A DNA stretch of 64,000 nucleotides. Origin: Taudactylus pleione (taxonomy: Eukaryota > Chordata > Amphibia > Anura > Myobatrachidae). This document shows positions 32,098 through 43,962 of this stretch, piece after piece; within the stretch, counting starts at the first letter, position 1, and each line of letters begins with the position of its first letter. The stretch is taken from contig JAUIMM010000126.1 in NCBI GenBank assembly GCA_031769625.1, forward strand, positions 3,620,001 to 3,684,000. Reading direction: 5' to 3'. Under the pieces are notes generated by a model. The model was not told the DNA's origin, did not search any database, and was given only the letters and a program-made list of their open reading frames with translations. Made by a program: the position numbers and the translations under genes.

Positions 32098-32672
32098 GGG
32101 GAATTCAATTAGGAGCGAATACATTCGCCCGGCCGAATCTGTGCAGCAGCCGCCGCACATTACCGCAACGGGATCTCGCTCAAAACTGTTCTCTACCCCC
32201 AGGCCCGCCAAGAGCCGCGGCGGGCCCGGGTAACAGAAGACGTGGCCTAAGTGGAAAAAGTGCGTGCTGGTGAGGAGGGCGCTATGAGCCCCCTCAGCCC
32301 GACGCAAAGCCAGGGGGGGCGCAATCAGTGTGATCGCTCTATCCCACAGGCATAGTAGACTGCTGTGGCTGCTGCTCAGCAGCCACGAGCAGTCTCCCAC
32401 TGCAGATCAGCACGTGCTGGGCTGCTGTGAGGGAGGGGGGGCGGCGTCGGACCCAGGCCCCTGCCAGGCCCCTCAAGAAGCCCGGGCCCGGGTAATTTGT
32501 ACCCGCCCCCCCTCCTCTCAGCACCCCTGTCTACCCCATAGGGTAGTGAGCACTTTTGAGTGAATCGGGCATTCAGATGACTCGGCGAAGGGTGCAAGAC
32601 GGGCTGCTGTTGTCGGCGTTTAAACACCATGGCAACGGCAATTCGCACCCTTCACCTGCAATTGAATTCCCC
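32098..32672. mobile_element. GC-rich non-autonomous element with GGGGAATTC ends
   Basis: The ends GGGGAATTCAATTAGGAGCG and TGCAATTGAATTCCCC are inverted repeats, followed by CGAATACATTCGCC-type and GGCGAAGGGTGC words. The interior (about 32190-32530) is a second, GC-rich unit with inverted CCCGCC..GGGCCCGGGTAA and GGGCCCGGGTAATTTG wording, perhaps another nested hAT-type element. No convincing coding frame. Confidence 0.6.
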
Positions 32673-33850
32673 TCAATACTCCTATCAATAGAACTTAGTC
32701 CAGACTATACTAATTCCCCAATAGAGTCTATACTTGTTGGCCAGTGATGCTGTCATCTGTGCACATACAAGGAAGTCAGCAGATTAGCAGTTCAGGGAGA
32801 GTTTAGCTCAAATAAACATTGTGTTGTTCGCAAAAGTTGTATCCTGACCTCTTTTACTATCGCGATCTGAGGGTTATTATGGAAATTATACATGTCTGTC
32901 CTGAGGTACCCCTTATTAGGACTTATGGGGCAGTTCTGGTATGGTCTCACTATGCTGAACTGGTTCTACTTTCTATGTGAGTGCAGCTTGATAAGGTAAT
33001 ATGCTCTGCTACCAGTAGTTTGTGCAGGGTGTAAGCAGAGTACCGTATTCGTTGTTCCCACTGTTCCCTTAGCAGACTCCCCGGCTGTACAGTGCTCTGG
33101 AAACTGGCAGCTCCAGTTGTCAATCAGTGGCAACCGATGGACACTCCTCGCCTGGGAGGGAACGGCTTAGCCCCATCAGACTGTAGCCCTCCTCTCCAGC
33201 AGGCTGGTCTCCACACCTTGTCAATGCTCTCCAATGCCGTCACAGCTCCATCCCAGCACTATCCTGGGACCTCTCTCTCTATCAGTGGTCACACAGTGCC
33301 GTGCATGTTAGCAGTGCAGTCTGCCTCCTCAGCTGTCTCAGGTGAGTGTGCTGCGTCTCACCACTATCCTCACTCTCTCCTCAGTCGGAACCACTGTTAG
33401 GGAGTCTGTAGCAGTTCAACTGTCTTCTCTGCTGCACATGCCGGCTCCTGCCCACCAGACCCAGGCATCTGGAAAGTTCTGGCACTGAAACCGCATGCTA
33501 TAAAGAGTTGTGCTGGCCACTGAAGTGTAAATTGTCCATTATACCAAAACAATTAGCATAAGTGCAGAGTCCAATATTCTACATTAAATGCAAACAGTCC
33601 CCTTTTAATAAACAAAATAAGAATATATGAATCTGCGCTTCACAATAGGCAGCTACTGATGACAAAGGGTAATCCCTATAAATACCCCAAACAAGACATA
33701 TAAAACATAATATAGTCACCAGAGTGCACAAACTAAAAGAACATAGAGTCGAGATGCCAATCTAGTAAATGGTACCACTATATGATGGTATACAATGTGG
33801 CAGAATGTTCAATAAAAGATTCGTAGTAAAAGTCTTTGTAGTCTGTCTCC
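32673..33850. other. Unassigned, probably old retroelement sequence
   Basis: The 33000-33520 part is GC-rich and LTR-like in composition but has no clear ends. No gene seen. Confidence 0.3.
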
Positions 33851-34700
33851 ATGGTCACAATGAGAGGGTTGGTTAAATCTAATCGAGATGCGTCTTTCAT
33901 GAAGGTCTACTCATTCCCATGTCACTCTCGTGCATATAAAAGAAAGGGAAAAAAAGGACCTTCCTAGTGTATTACCATTTATTAAAGTAAAACATATAAA
34001 TACAAGATGTAAACATATCCACCATAATATGATAAAAATCAAGGCGTACCAGAAAGTGGGGGTGTAGACAAAATACACCAAAAACGCTATAGGAGTCCTT
34101 ACTGAAAAACGGGAACAGGGAATCCCAAACGACTTGCAGTGTCTTTGAAGAAGCTCCACTTCATGGATCAGACCTTGGACTGGAACACCAACGCGTTTCA
34201 ACTATGATTTTAGTCTTTTTCAAGGTGTAAAAGTGGTGGAGTTGAGTCCATATATATACCCTCCCTAGGGATCTCATTGGTTAATCCCACATTGATTCAA
34301 ACATAAGCAAATATATATTAAGAAATAGTAGAATCCACATTCAGTACATAAACAACCTTAAACATATGTGCATAGAGAACGCAGACATTAATAAAACTTT
34401 AAAACAGTACATAGTGCTGAGATGGAACGCGGAAGTAGCTAACTTCCGACTGCTGGTGACATGCACGCGTCACTTCCTGTCCGTGTAAAGCGGGTGTACA
34501 GAGAACTTCATCACATCCGGTCTGGAGTGACAGGCAATCGTCACTTCCGGCATCGGATGAACTGTGCCCATGTATCTTAACATAAAGAAACCTAATCCCC
34601 GCTATCACCCCCATAATGGGCGGTGTGATCCTAATAGCATAATAGCATTACCGGGGGTGTGTTCAAAAAGAGAAAGCCACTTATAAAAAGGTGAAACCTT
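33851..34700 (-). repeat. Penelope-like non-coding terminal region
   Basis: Read on the minus strand, this contains the wording TTGAAACGCGTTGGTGTTCC after a short stem, followed by AT-rich DNA. The side to 34600 has CACTTCCGG / CGGAAGTAGC stretches and ATGGGCACAG. In vertebrates such sequences are typical of Penelope-like terminal repeats. No coding part is present. Confidence 0.4.
34187..34226 (-). other. Degenerate hammerhead-like ribozyme core
   Basis: The minus strand reads CTTGAAAAAGACTA, a 6-base loop, then TAGTTGAAACGCGTTGG. GACTA/TAGTT can form a 5-bp stem (one G-U pair), followed by the GAAA box and CGCGTTGG, as in hammerhead motifs carried by Penelope-like elements. The CTGANGA box is damaged (TTGAAAA), so cleavage is unlikely. 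Confidence 0.35.
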
Positions 34701-35437
34701 CGTGTAGACGGAGGCCTTTTCCGCCATCTTGGATCAGGGAACATAAATAAATAAGGGGTGGTAAAATACCAATGGGCTTAAATAGTGATGTTAAAAAGAG
34801 AAATTTTTAAAATGATAAATATTTAAAATAGATAATTATAGATTATTGTCATTATCTATTTTAAATATTTAGCTTTTTAACACCACATATACACCTGAGA
34901 ATATTACGGTCATCTTGACATAATTAAGGTTTGTGCAGGCCCCAGGGAAACTAACTTGTGGGGGCTCACTCATACAGAAACTTGAATTTAATTCACATGA
35001 CAAGCTTGGTTTCTACCAGACTCCGTGGTCTGATCAGAAATCTCTTCTCTGATGGCCTGGCACATAGCGTGGTTGCAAAGTGGTGAAGTGTTTATTGAGG
35101 CAGGTCTGGAGAGCTGTAGGGGTGTCAAACAGTGAGATCAAGGTAAAATTAAGCCATAACTTGGTGGCCTGATGGGAGGGTCTGTAATAACTGGGCTTTG
35201 GCTCACCATGGGGTGTGTCTGTCAGTGTTTAAACATGCTGGGCAATATTGGGATTCGCATGACTTTTTTGTGACCAAAATCACAGATTTATTAAGAATCG
35301 TGTTTGCCTGACTATTTTGATTTTGATTCGCTGGTGATACTGATCATGTTGTATTGTGTTTGAGTTCAGTCATATTGACCCCTTCTCGATAGACGCTGCT
35401 GAAGCATAGATCAGTGAGATCTGTTCAATGGTTTTGT
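34701..35437. other. Unassigned, with a short AT palindrome
   Basis: TAAATATTTAAAATAGATAA and its reverse complement form a stem at about 34817-34873, with a loop of roughly 13 bases. The rest shows no gene. Confidence 0.45.
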
Positions 35438-36330
35438 GTGTACAATGTAAGTAAAGGGTTATAATTAAGAAAAAAATTGGTGTGGGAGTCTTCCCCCCAA
35501 AAAAAAAGCATGACCAGCCCCAGACCTCTGAGTTGGGTAACACGGAGTAGGGTTCCCCTGTATTTCCAGTAACCAGCACCTGGCTCAACCAGCTGGGGGG
35601 TAATACCATAGTAAGGGGACACACATCATGGGGTCCCCCTTACCAAAACATTCACCCCCAAACTGCTCACCCCAGCCCTGGGATTCCTCAGAAAGTGGTG
35701 AAACACATAAAAAAGGAGTCCCTCCTTCCAAGGTTACCTTCGGGCTGTGGTGAAGCTTGGGACTATTCCCTGCAACCCTGGTGGGGGTGGGTGCAGGGTT
35801 CAATGTGTGATAAATAGTAATTAATATTGTTCTTTACAGTGGATCTACATGTCCCAGCAAGCCAGAACCACAAGTGCCACCATGCCCAGACAGTAAGTGC
35901 CCACTGGCACCTGTACCCCCACTGTAAATTAAATATATAAAATAAAACAAGACACGCACACCAAATATGTTAACCCTTTATTACACACTCACTTGCACTC
36001 ACACTACATACTTGTTGCATTGCGCTGGTCGGTTCCCATTTTCGGGGGGTCCCCACTTTCCGAGGAATCCGAGGATTGGGGTGACTAGTTTGGGGCTGGT
36101 TAATGCTTTAGCAAAGGGGACTTCGTGATGTGTGTCCCCCTGCTATGGCATTACCTACGGGCTGGTTGAGCAACTTGAGCCCGGTGCTAGTTACTGGAAA
36201 AACAGGGGAACTCCAGTACCAGAACATGCTCAATGGTTCGGGGCTGGTTATGTTATGTTTTTTTTTTTATTGGGGGGGGGTGGACCCCACGTTGATATTT
36301 TTCGCAATTGTAACGCTTTCTGTGCATTAA
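35438..36330. mobile_element. Long-inverted-repeat foldback element
   Basis: The left arm of about 280 bases (35438-35720) and the right arm (about 36030-36330) are reverse complements at moderate identity. Matching words include GGGGACACACATCA / TGATGTGTGTCCCC, CAGTAACCAGCACC / GGTGCTAGTTACTGG and GGATTCCTC / GAGGAATCC. The centre (35720-36030) includes CCCAGCAAGCCAGAAC-type wording. It has no coding frame. The 48960-49340 region has related wording. Confidence 0.7.
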
Positions 36331-38463
36331 AAAACAGTGGTCTATGAATTACAAGGATGAATGTTCTACAACAGCATTAAGCTGAACACACAGCTCACAG
36401 GCACTTCTGTTCATTTCTTCTATTACGCTCCATGTTCTATCGTGTTTTTAAACATGATTCTTAGTAAATCTGTGAGTTGTATATCTGTCTATAGAAAGTA
36501 CTTACATGTTGGTTCATTGGTTTATCGACTTCTATTTGTGTTTGCTCATCTATTTCTGTGCAGGATCGTTTTCCTGCACTCATGTTTGCCTTTATTAAAT
36601 CTAGCTTAGGAATGCAATCTCAGGCAGACACGATTCTTAGTAAATTTACCCCCAGGACACTTATTTTCTGTTCTCATCACTATCCAATATTGTTCTGCCA
36701 ACATATATACAGTATACCTTACATATTAATTTTAAAATTGTGTAGGAATTGCTTCAAAGCCAAAGTTAATGAATCTGACTTTTTACAATGTTTCAAGAGA
36801 ATTATTTACTGGTTGTAACATGTATGTCATATTACGCACTTAAAATATTATTTTAGTGTATTATTGACAGAGCTAATTACCTGCGTTCTTCATTGTAAAT
36901 AATGTTTGCAAGGAGAGCAAACTTTTGTGATAATGAATTGTAATAAACCCTCATAAAGCGCCACCCAGTGTGAGATCTCAGGACAATTGTACTGTTTTTT
37001 GACTAACAGAAAATAGTGTATGACTAAAACATGAATACAGCTTATTTTCAAATATTTTTTAGTGTTTAAGAAAGCCTAATGCTGTTGAAGAACATTCATC
37101 CTTGTAAATCAAAGACCACAGTCTTTTATATTTCTGGACTCCTTTAAAACTATGTCATTGTCAAGATTTGCAGGAAGATGTAGTACCAAGCTTTAGAAGT
37201 ATCTTTTACAAACTCGAGCCAGTCAATTATAGATCTGTGTTCCTGATATCAGTTGTCAGTAAACTATATTAAAATATATGTTATTCTGAATTATCATATA
37301 TAAAATCATTTGAATAAGTTTCATGAACATCTAACAAATATTATAGTGATTTGATTTCTTTTTTTAGTAAAACTCAAACTGGATGTCAGTGGTTGAAATG
37401 ATTTCATAGATGGACCTGGGGCCCCAGGCAGCTGCTGCATTGCTGCCAGTGCTTGGAGGTTGATTGCCCTGATTTTGTCCTCGCAGGATCCTGGCACTTG
37501 CTGCATGTGGTGGCCATAATCTCAAGCCCAGCATGCAATAAGCCCAGAACCAAAATCAGAATAAGACAGTTGTTTCCCTGCCAGACTCTCTCATGCATGG
37601 ACCGCGCAGATAGTCTCTGAGTGACACACGAGCAAGCTTTCAGCAAAGTGTCTTGGTCCACATCCAGTCATCAGGCCTTGGGCTTATTGCTTTTGCTGGT
37701 AGCCTCCTTACACAAGTACAGAAAGTGTCTATGAGAAGTATGATATAGTGGAAGCTTTATTCAGGGAGATTTAATTTGGGAAGGCTTTATGCAGGGCATA
37801 ACTAAATTAATAAGGCCAGGACACAGAGGCAAATTTAGGCAGGCAGGATATAGGGGAGAATAAATTATAATAACAACCTTGTATTTATATAGCACTTTAC
37901 TCCAATAGGTCTCAAGGCACTTTAGTATCAACATAATACAACGGTTTACACTTTCATAAAATACAGAACCCATCCATAAAATACAAAGACGCGGCTACCC
38001 ATAGAAAAACTAGCTCTGGTGGTATGCTGCTCTTAGTTCTATCATTTTCACTTACCTCTGCAGTACACGCCCTTCAGTAACAATAGACACGCCCATAGGT
38101 GGAGCTAGACACACCCTTTGGGCGGCAAATGACACGCCCCCTCATCAGCACATTCTGCTACCACCTATAATCTCCCTGAAACTAGTTTTCAAAAGTAGGT
38201 AAGTATGGCTAAACCATGTTGCACTGTTGGTTGGGGCAGATGCAAAATGTGCAGAGAGATTTAGATTTGGGAGAGGCGTGTCCAACCTGAAATCTAATTT
38301 GCAGTGTGAAAATAAAGCTGTCCAGCATTTGTAGGCTACATGCAAAAGCAGCCAGTATTTATCCTGCATGCTAAAATAAATGTATGTATTTTCACCCCTT
38401 GTATTGCTACATTGTTTGTCCAGGTGCACAGGTACTTGCTCCTATTTTTGCTTTACTACCAAC
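36331..38463. other. Unassigned AT-rich DNA with one old repeat tail
   Basis: At about 37866-37950 the phrase TTGTATTTATATAGCACTTT followed by CTCAAGGCACTTTA resembles the 3' tail of a dispersed LINE or SINE. A minus-strand frame at 37404-37661 has no recognised domain. No gene seen. Confidence 0.4.
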
Positions 38464-39954
38464 TCAGAATCAGTTAGGTGTGAAAAGTCGCATTTGGTGA
38501 AAAGCGTTCGCATGGCGAAGTTATCGCCAGTTTTGATGCAATCTTTTTGCATACTTTCTCAATGCATGCTCCCGCTTTTCGCCCTATCCAATTGCAAAGC
38601 ACACGAAAAACGCATACAGTATGTGCGATAAGTGCACATGGCGAAACTAGCGAAAAGTTCAACACATTTTGGGGAAATCAGTATGCACCCTATAAAATGC
38701 CTAACTGGCACTGGAAATCAATATAGAAGTGTATTAATAGCCCTAATAAAAGTATTTGGGTTCTTAAATTGAGTCAAATGGCTGTTATATGCATATTTGC
38801 ATAAGTGTGGAAAATTTATCTAAAGCAATTTCGTTTGGAAAAAATAATTGCTGTAGTTAAATTGGGGATTTATTTAAATGGGTGCTACTATATATTTGTG
38901 TCTATAAAGTGCAGTATTAAAAATGTTAAAAATACATCTGCTGCAGCCACCTGCAATCCTAAAAACATCTGTCCCATCCATATAGCACCCCAAAATAGCT
39001 GTCCCAGTACTAAACCCATTTTCCAATACTTTTTAGATTTTCACCCCAAACTTTACATGTCATTATTAGGGGGAATTAAGATCATTTAAATTTTTTTATT
39101 GCCTAATTAGTCATTGGGGGGTGTACAAAAGGTTTTGAACCAAGGAGCTCATTCAGACCCGTTCGCTATGCTGTGCTCTCTCGCAGCCAGGTGATTGTTG
39201 CAAACTGCGCGTGCGTATAAGTCACAGTGCGCAAACCAGTCACTGCATTTGGAAATCGTGTGCTCGTAGCACAAAGACTGAGCGCTACTTTGAGTGACAG
39301 ATAGTGCCGTTTGTGGGTGGAAACATGGGAAGGTCCAGGAAAACTGGGGAGTGGATGAACAAATGCAGGCATGTCTGACCGTCAAAACGGCGTTCTTTGG
39401 GTGTGCATAATTAGCATGGAAGCATCATTGTACACGTCACCTGGTTGAATTTCAGCCTGCAGTGAACGCAGTGCTTGCGGCGGGGTAGGGTCTACCTCAA
39501 GGGCTTTGAGCAGCTCCAATGGCTCTCGATGTTACTGATTAATGATACACTTCCTGGAGATGACGTGTGCTTAGAATGAAAAGTGGGCATCATTACACCG
39601 GCGTGCAATCACTCTGCCGTCGCTCTCTAAGACATAGAGGGCGTCCTTAAGCTTGGCCGTGTGATCACGGAATTTGCATATCCGCCCCCTGATGGCTGCG
39701 AGAGAGCACAGCATAGCGAACGGGTCTGAATGAGCTCCCAAGTCCACACATTTTTTGACAAAAATAGAGGATTTTGCACATTTTATCACCTGCTCTGATA
39801 TGGTGAAAACTTTTTGCCGGTTTCTGCCTATGGAGTTTTCGCACATGAGAACTCTCCGGCAATTGAATAGCGCGATATGCACACGTGTGGAAAGGTTGTA
39901 CTGGCAAATGCTTTTTGTCGAACGCAACTTTTTGCCACTAATTGAATACGGCCC
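38464..39954. mobile_element. 860-bp non-coding element, copy B (interrupted)
   Basis: The right end CTAATTGAATACGGCCC matches copy A, and the left end is worn (CAGAATCAGTTAGG). The interior shares CCCTAATAAAAGTATTTGGG, CACCTGCAATCCTAAAAAC and CCATATAGCACCCCAA with copy A at 26946-27804. The element is split by 39145-39737; without that insert its length is about 890 bp. Confidence 0.7.
39145..39737. mobile_element. Miniature element with 45-bp near-perfect inverted ends
   Basis: The first and last 45 or so bases are almost perfect reverse complements, starting GAGCTCATTCAGACCCGTTC and including TATGCTGTGCTCTCTCGCAG. CCAAG flanks both sides (39140-39144, 39738-39742). The interior is 500 bp and non-coding. 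The well-kept ends suggest it is among the younger short insertions of the window. Confidence 0.8.
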
Positions 39955-40609
39955 TTAATGTTTCGTTTTGCCATCCTCTTAATTTTACAATTATTATTCC
40001 TGAAAGTAATAACAGCTCACATAAATTGTATGCTATTTTTAAATAATTCATCTCTTCATCTTTTTTATGTAAGTGTCACTTCATGTTTCCCCTTAACCCA
40101 AATTCAAACCCATGATAGTTGAACAGTGGTGGTCCTAAATCTCAGACCTCCCCAAATCTGGATATAACAATCATTTTCACCTTTAACTACTTACCTGGCA
40201 TGGTCACATCGATTGCAACTGCCAGAGCCAGCCCTTGCCAAATTAGTGCCTTAGGTAAGATATTGGGTGATGCCCCCCCATGTGGAATTCTGAAAAGGGG
40301 TGTGGCATCACGGAGGGGGCATGGTATCGCAGTGCTATGCTCCCTTTCTCCATTACGCTGTGCTCACAATCCATGCAGCCTCATTTCCCCCTTAGGGGTC
40401 TTCTTTCTTGTGTAAAAACATTTATAATAAAACACTTACCTTTTTTCTTTAACTCTATGCTTCTCCTGTCTTCTCTAGGGCACTCCTTTTCAGGTTCTTG
40501 ATGTTCTTCTCTCTGTGTAAGGCTCCTCTTCAGCCATCCACCATTACAGAGCCTCCTGCTATCTTCTCTCATCAGTGCAGCGTGTCTGACATTCTATAGG
40601 GCACATTCA

Positions 40610-41890
40610 CCCCTCACAGCACAGCACCTCAGGCTCTTCCCTCACTGCACAGCACCCCTCACCCATCACAGCAAAGCTCCGCTCTCCCAGCACAGCACCT
40701 CTCATCCAGCACCCACCTCCCAGCACAGCATGTCAGCACCCCTCACCTAGCAGAGCACCCCTCACCCAGCTCCCCACTCCCAGCACAATATGTCAGCATC
40801 CATACCCAACACCCATCACCCAGCACAGCTTGTCAGCACCCCTCACCCAGCACCCCTCTCCCAGCACAGCACCCCTCTCCCAGCACAGCATGTCAGCACT
40901 CCTCTCCCAGCACACCTCTTATAGCACACCATGGCAGCATGCCTCACCCAGCACAGCATTTCAGCACCCTTCTCCTAGCACAGCATGTCAGCACCCCTCT
41001 CCCAGCACAGCCTGTCAGCACACCTGACCCAGCACCCTTCTCCCAGCACAGCATGGGGTTCCGGACTATAGACAGACAGTAATTAGTTAGACAATGTCTA
41101 GATAGACACCAGATGTTAGACAGTTAGTTAGACAAGGATAAAAGTTCGACACAGACAAAAGTCAGACACACTAAAGTTAGACATGTAAAAAGTTCGACAG
41201 GTACAAAAGATCGACAGGGTCAAAAGTTCGACATGAAAAAGATCGACAGAAAAATGGTTGACACATTTTTTTTTATTTTTTTTTAGGATTAGGGTTAGGC
41301 ACTTACTAGAGGGTTAGGGTTAGGCACTTACTCCCCCCCACAGTTGGGTTAGGCACTTACCCAGACAGTTAGGGTTAGGCACCAGGAGGGGGGGTTAGGG
41401 TTAGGCACCAAGGAGAGGCTTAGGGTTAGGGTGAAGATTGGGGCTAAAAAGATAAAATAAAAAATAATTCTCAACCGTTTTTGTGTCAACCATTTTCATG
41501 TTGAACTTTTGACCCTGTCGACCTTTTGTACCTGTTGAACTTTTTACATGTCTAACTTTAATGTGTCTGACTTTTGTTTGTGTCTAACTTTTTTCCCTTT
41601 CTAACTATTGACTGTCTAACATCTGGTGTCTATCTAGACATTGTCTAAATAATTACTGTCTATCTCTTATACCACACCCCACAGCATGTCAGCACATTTC
41701 ACCCAGTACCCTTCTCCTAGCACAGCACATCAGCACCCAGCACCCTTCTCCCAGCACAGCTTGTCAGCACCTGTCACCCAGCACAGGACCCGTCATCCAG
41801 CAGCACAGATCACAGCAGCAGCTGAGCCAGCAAAACCCATCACCCCTCACCCAGCCAGAACACATAGTACCCCTCACAGCATTCAGCTCA
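40610..41890. repeat. CAGCACCCCTCACCCAGCACAG minisatellite, interrupted
   Basis: Variable units built from CAGCACCCCTC, ACCCAGCACAG and CATGTCAGCACC repeat irregularly from 40610 to 41045 and again from 41681 to 41890. The gap is the foldback insertion 41056-41680. Frames through the repeat are artefacts of its composition. Confidence 0.75.
41056..41680. mobile_element. Foldback element with a modular GTTCGACA array
   Basis: Arms of about 220 bases are reverse complements: left ATAGACAGACAGTAATTAG..., right ..AATAATTACTGTCTATCTC. Inside each arm, short words recur about every 18-20 bases (AAAAGTTCGACA, AAAAGATCGACAG, AAAGTTAGACAT). The centre holds a TTAGGGTTAGGCAC tract (41280-41430). ACAGCATG flanks both sides (41048-41055, 41681-41688), but this octamer also belongs to the host minisatellite, so the duplication is not proven. 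Confidence 0.75.
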
Positions 41891-41922
41891 GCACCCCTCA
41901 CACATACATCCTGAGCTGACTA

Positions 41923-43155
41923 TGGGGCCTATTCATCATCACTTCTTTTTAAAAAGCAGGTGAAAAATAACATTTAGCCATACTTTTGTAAAAATTAAGG
42001 TTCAGGGTAATTGATCTTTTCAGTAATACAGGAGATATCAGTGATATCTCCTGCTTTCAATTCTACCCCAATAATTTCCACAGTCCCATACTTTAGTATG
42101 GGGACGTAGAAATTATGTAATTCGTCAAGTTCCGAAAAAGCATTTTTTTTTGGAACTTGTGAGTGATACTATATGCCACCCTGAAATGGCGTACAGCATC
42201 CAATACCAGTCAGAAGATGCCTTTTACACTGCACCTTGTGTCCTACCTGGTGCACTTCTGCTGCACCTGCCACTGCTGGAGGGAGAGCCAGGGGGAGAAG
42301 CAGCAGGGAGAACTCTAATTAGTGGCTCTAATGACAAGCAGCGTGATGTGGCAGCTGGATGAAGGAAAGTAGCTGGAAGGAGGGGAAGAGGCCAGACCCA
42401 GCAGCTTGAGGGATGGGAAGACATTGGAGCACGGGAGAAGGCACAGGAGAAGAATAGCTTCCTCGGCAGGGGGGAGACACCAGAGCTAGCAGCGGGGAGA
42501 TTAACACAGAGGATACAGCAGCACAGGGAGCAGGGGTGGACTCCAGAGCCAGCTGCGGGGAGATCAGAGAGAACATGAGCAGCACAGGGGGCAAGGGAGA
42601 CTCTGGAGCCAGCATCGGGGAGATCAGAGAGGACACAGCAGAGCGGGGGCAGGGGAGAGATTAGCAGGAGAGTGGCCAGACACACGCAGCTCGGGGACAG
42701 GGGTCATTGCGGCCAGCAGCCGGGGGAAATGAAGCATGGGAGAAGCAGCAGTAAGAACTTCTCCTGCTGAATGTCGGTGGGGTGATGGGGGAGATTGAGA
42801 TATCAAACCAACGGAGCCAGCAGCAGGTGGTATTGAAGCACCAGGGAGGGCAGCAGAAGAGGGCAGACTGGGCAGGGTGCACTGACTAGAGAATGCCGGC
42901 AGGGAGCAGGGACACTGGGGAATGATTGCCAGGAAGGAAGCAAAGGGAGGAGAGTGTGGACATTGAGTAGAGAGTGCTGGCAGGGATAGCAGCTGAAGGG
43001 GAAAAGTATCACATTTCCGAAAAGCTGTCTCTGCAGAAATAGCAGCTTTTTGGAAATTATACTTTAGTAGTTGAGGAATGATGAATCGGTCTGAATTTAA
43101 CTTGCAGCGAGTTCAAAACTGTTCACTAATGAAATCGTGATGAATATGGTCCTTA
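41923..43155. mobile_element. Nested element with CTATTCATCATCA ends
   Basis: The left end GGGGCCTATTCATCATCA and the right end CGTGATGAATATGGTCC are inverted repeats. Subterminal ATTTCCACAGT.. / ..GAAATTATACTTTAGTA words add support. The interior is purine-rich, with a minisatellite at 42491-42661. Long minus-strand frames here (42224-42685) reflect composition, not coding. Confidence 0.5.
42491..42661. repeat. About 62-bp minisatellite, nearly three units
   Basis: Units start GCGGGGAGAT and contain CAGCACAGGG and AGAGCCAGC. Two and a partial third copy are present, with small length differences. Confidence 0.7.
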
Positions 43156-43735
43156 GTCAAAACTAAATTTTTACAAAACTCACTCTGCCAGGATGGCTGT
43201 GAAGCAGAAGATGAGAATGCAGCTGCGTCCACGGTCCGCCCCTGCGTCCACGGTCTGTCAGTGCAGCCTGCTGGTCCTGGACTCCTCAAAGGCCCATGGG
43301 AGGAGGAGCTGTTGCAGCTAAGCATGCGCAACAGCCCTCCAGTGGCCATTTTACTTGCTGCCCGCTGCCCACTCTCTGCTCCCTGCTACCAGTGCCGGAT
43401 GCCCGCCCACTGCATGCTGAGCTGCCCAATCTGAGTATAGTTCCGATTGCGGCAGCCAGAGCCACGCCGTCATGTTCCCCAAACACCGCCACCAAGTGGA
43501 AAGCCCCTAGACATTTGCCTAGTTTACCTATGCCTAGGGCCGGCTGGCCTTGCATCCCACGTGACTGTGAGCCTGATTAATTGAAAATGCTATTGCGTTT
43601 ATCATGCAGATCGAGCGACTTATTTTTTGAAGGTTATGTATGGACTTCAGGGTGGTGCTAATGCCACTTTTGAAAAAAATAATAATCAGTTAACAGAAGT
43701 ACAATCATAAACATTATAAGATTAAGGGGTATATT

Positions 43736-43919
43736 TACTAAGCAGGTTTAGGATACAGAGGGAAAAGTGATAAGGTGCCAGCCAATCAGCTCCCAACTGT
43801 AATTTTTCAAACACAGCCTGTGAGATGACAGTTGGGAGCTGATTGGCTGGCACCTTATCACTTCCTTATCACTTTTCACTCTGTCTCCGAGTCCTAACAC
43901 TGCTTAGTAAATAGACCCC
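43736..43919. mobile_element. Palindromic Harbinger-like miniature element, TSD TAA
   Basis: The ends GGGGTATATTTACTAAGCA and TGCTTAGTAAATAGACCCC are inverted repeats, flanked by TAA (43733-43735, 43920-43922). The inner arms AGCCAATCAGCTCCCAACTG / CAGTTGGGAGCTGATTGGCT are perfect. It is 184 bp long and forms one hairpin. Confidence 0.85.
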
Positions 43920-43962
43920 TAAGAGTCAGTCTAATTCTACTAAAGGAGTAAGACAATGAGGT

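Larger units (their letters stand above)
40223..43552. mobile_element. Composite element with CAGAGCCAGCC.. ends
   Basis: The left end CAGAGCCAGCCCTTGCC and the right end GGGCCGGCTGGCCTTG are imperfect inverted repeats, each followed inward by TTAGTGCCTTAGG / CCTATGCCTAGG wording. I could not match an 8-bp target duplication. It holds a CAGCACCCCTC minisatellite (40610-41045, resumed 41689-41890), a foldback element (41056-41680) and a nested miniature-type element (41923-43155). No gene. Confidence 0.45.

Noticed and set aside
40610..41890. CRISPR-like regularity in the CAGCACCCCTC repeats
   Set aside because: Units vary in length with no unique spacers. It is a minisatellite in vertebrate DNA.
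42224..43012. Several long minus-strand frames rich in P, S and L
   Set aside because: They come from a purine-rich minisatellite. All frames look alike in composition and none has a domain.
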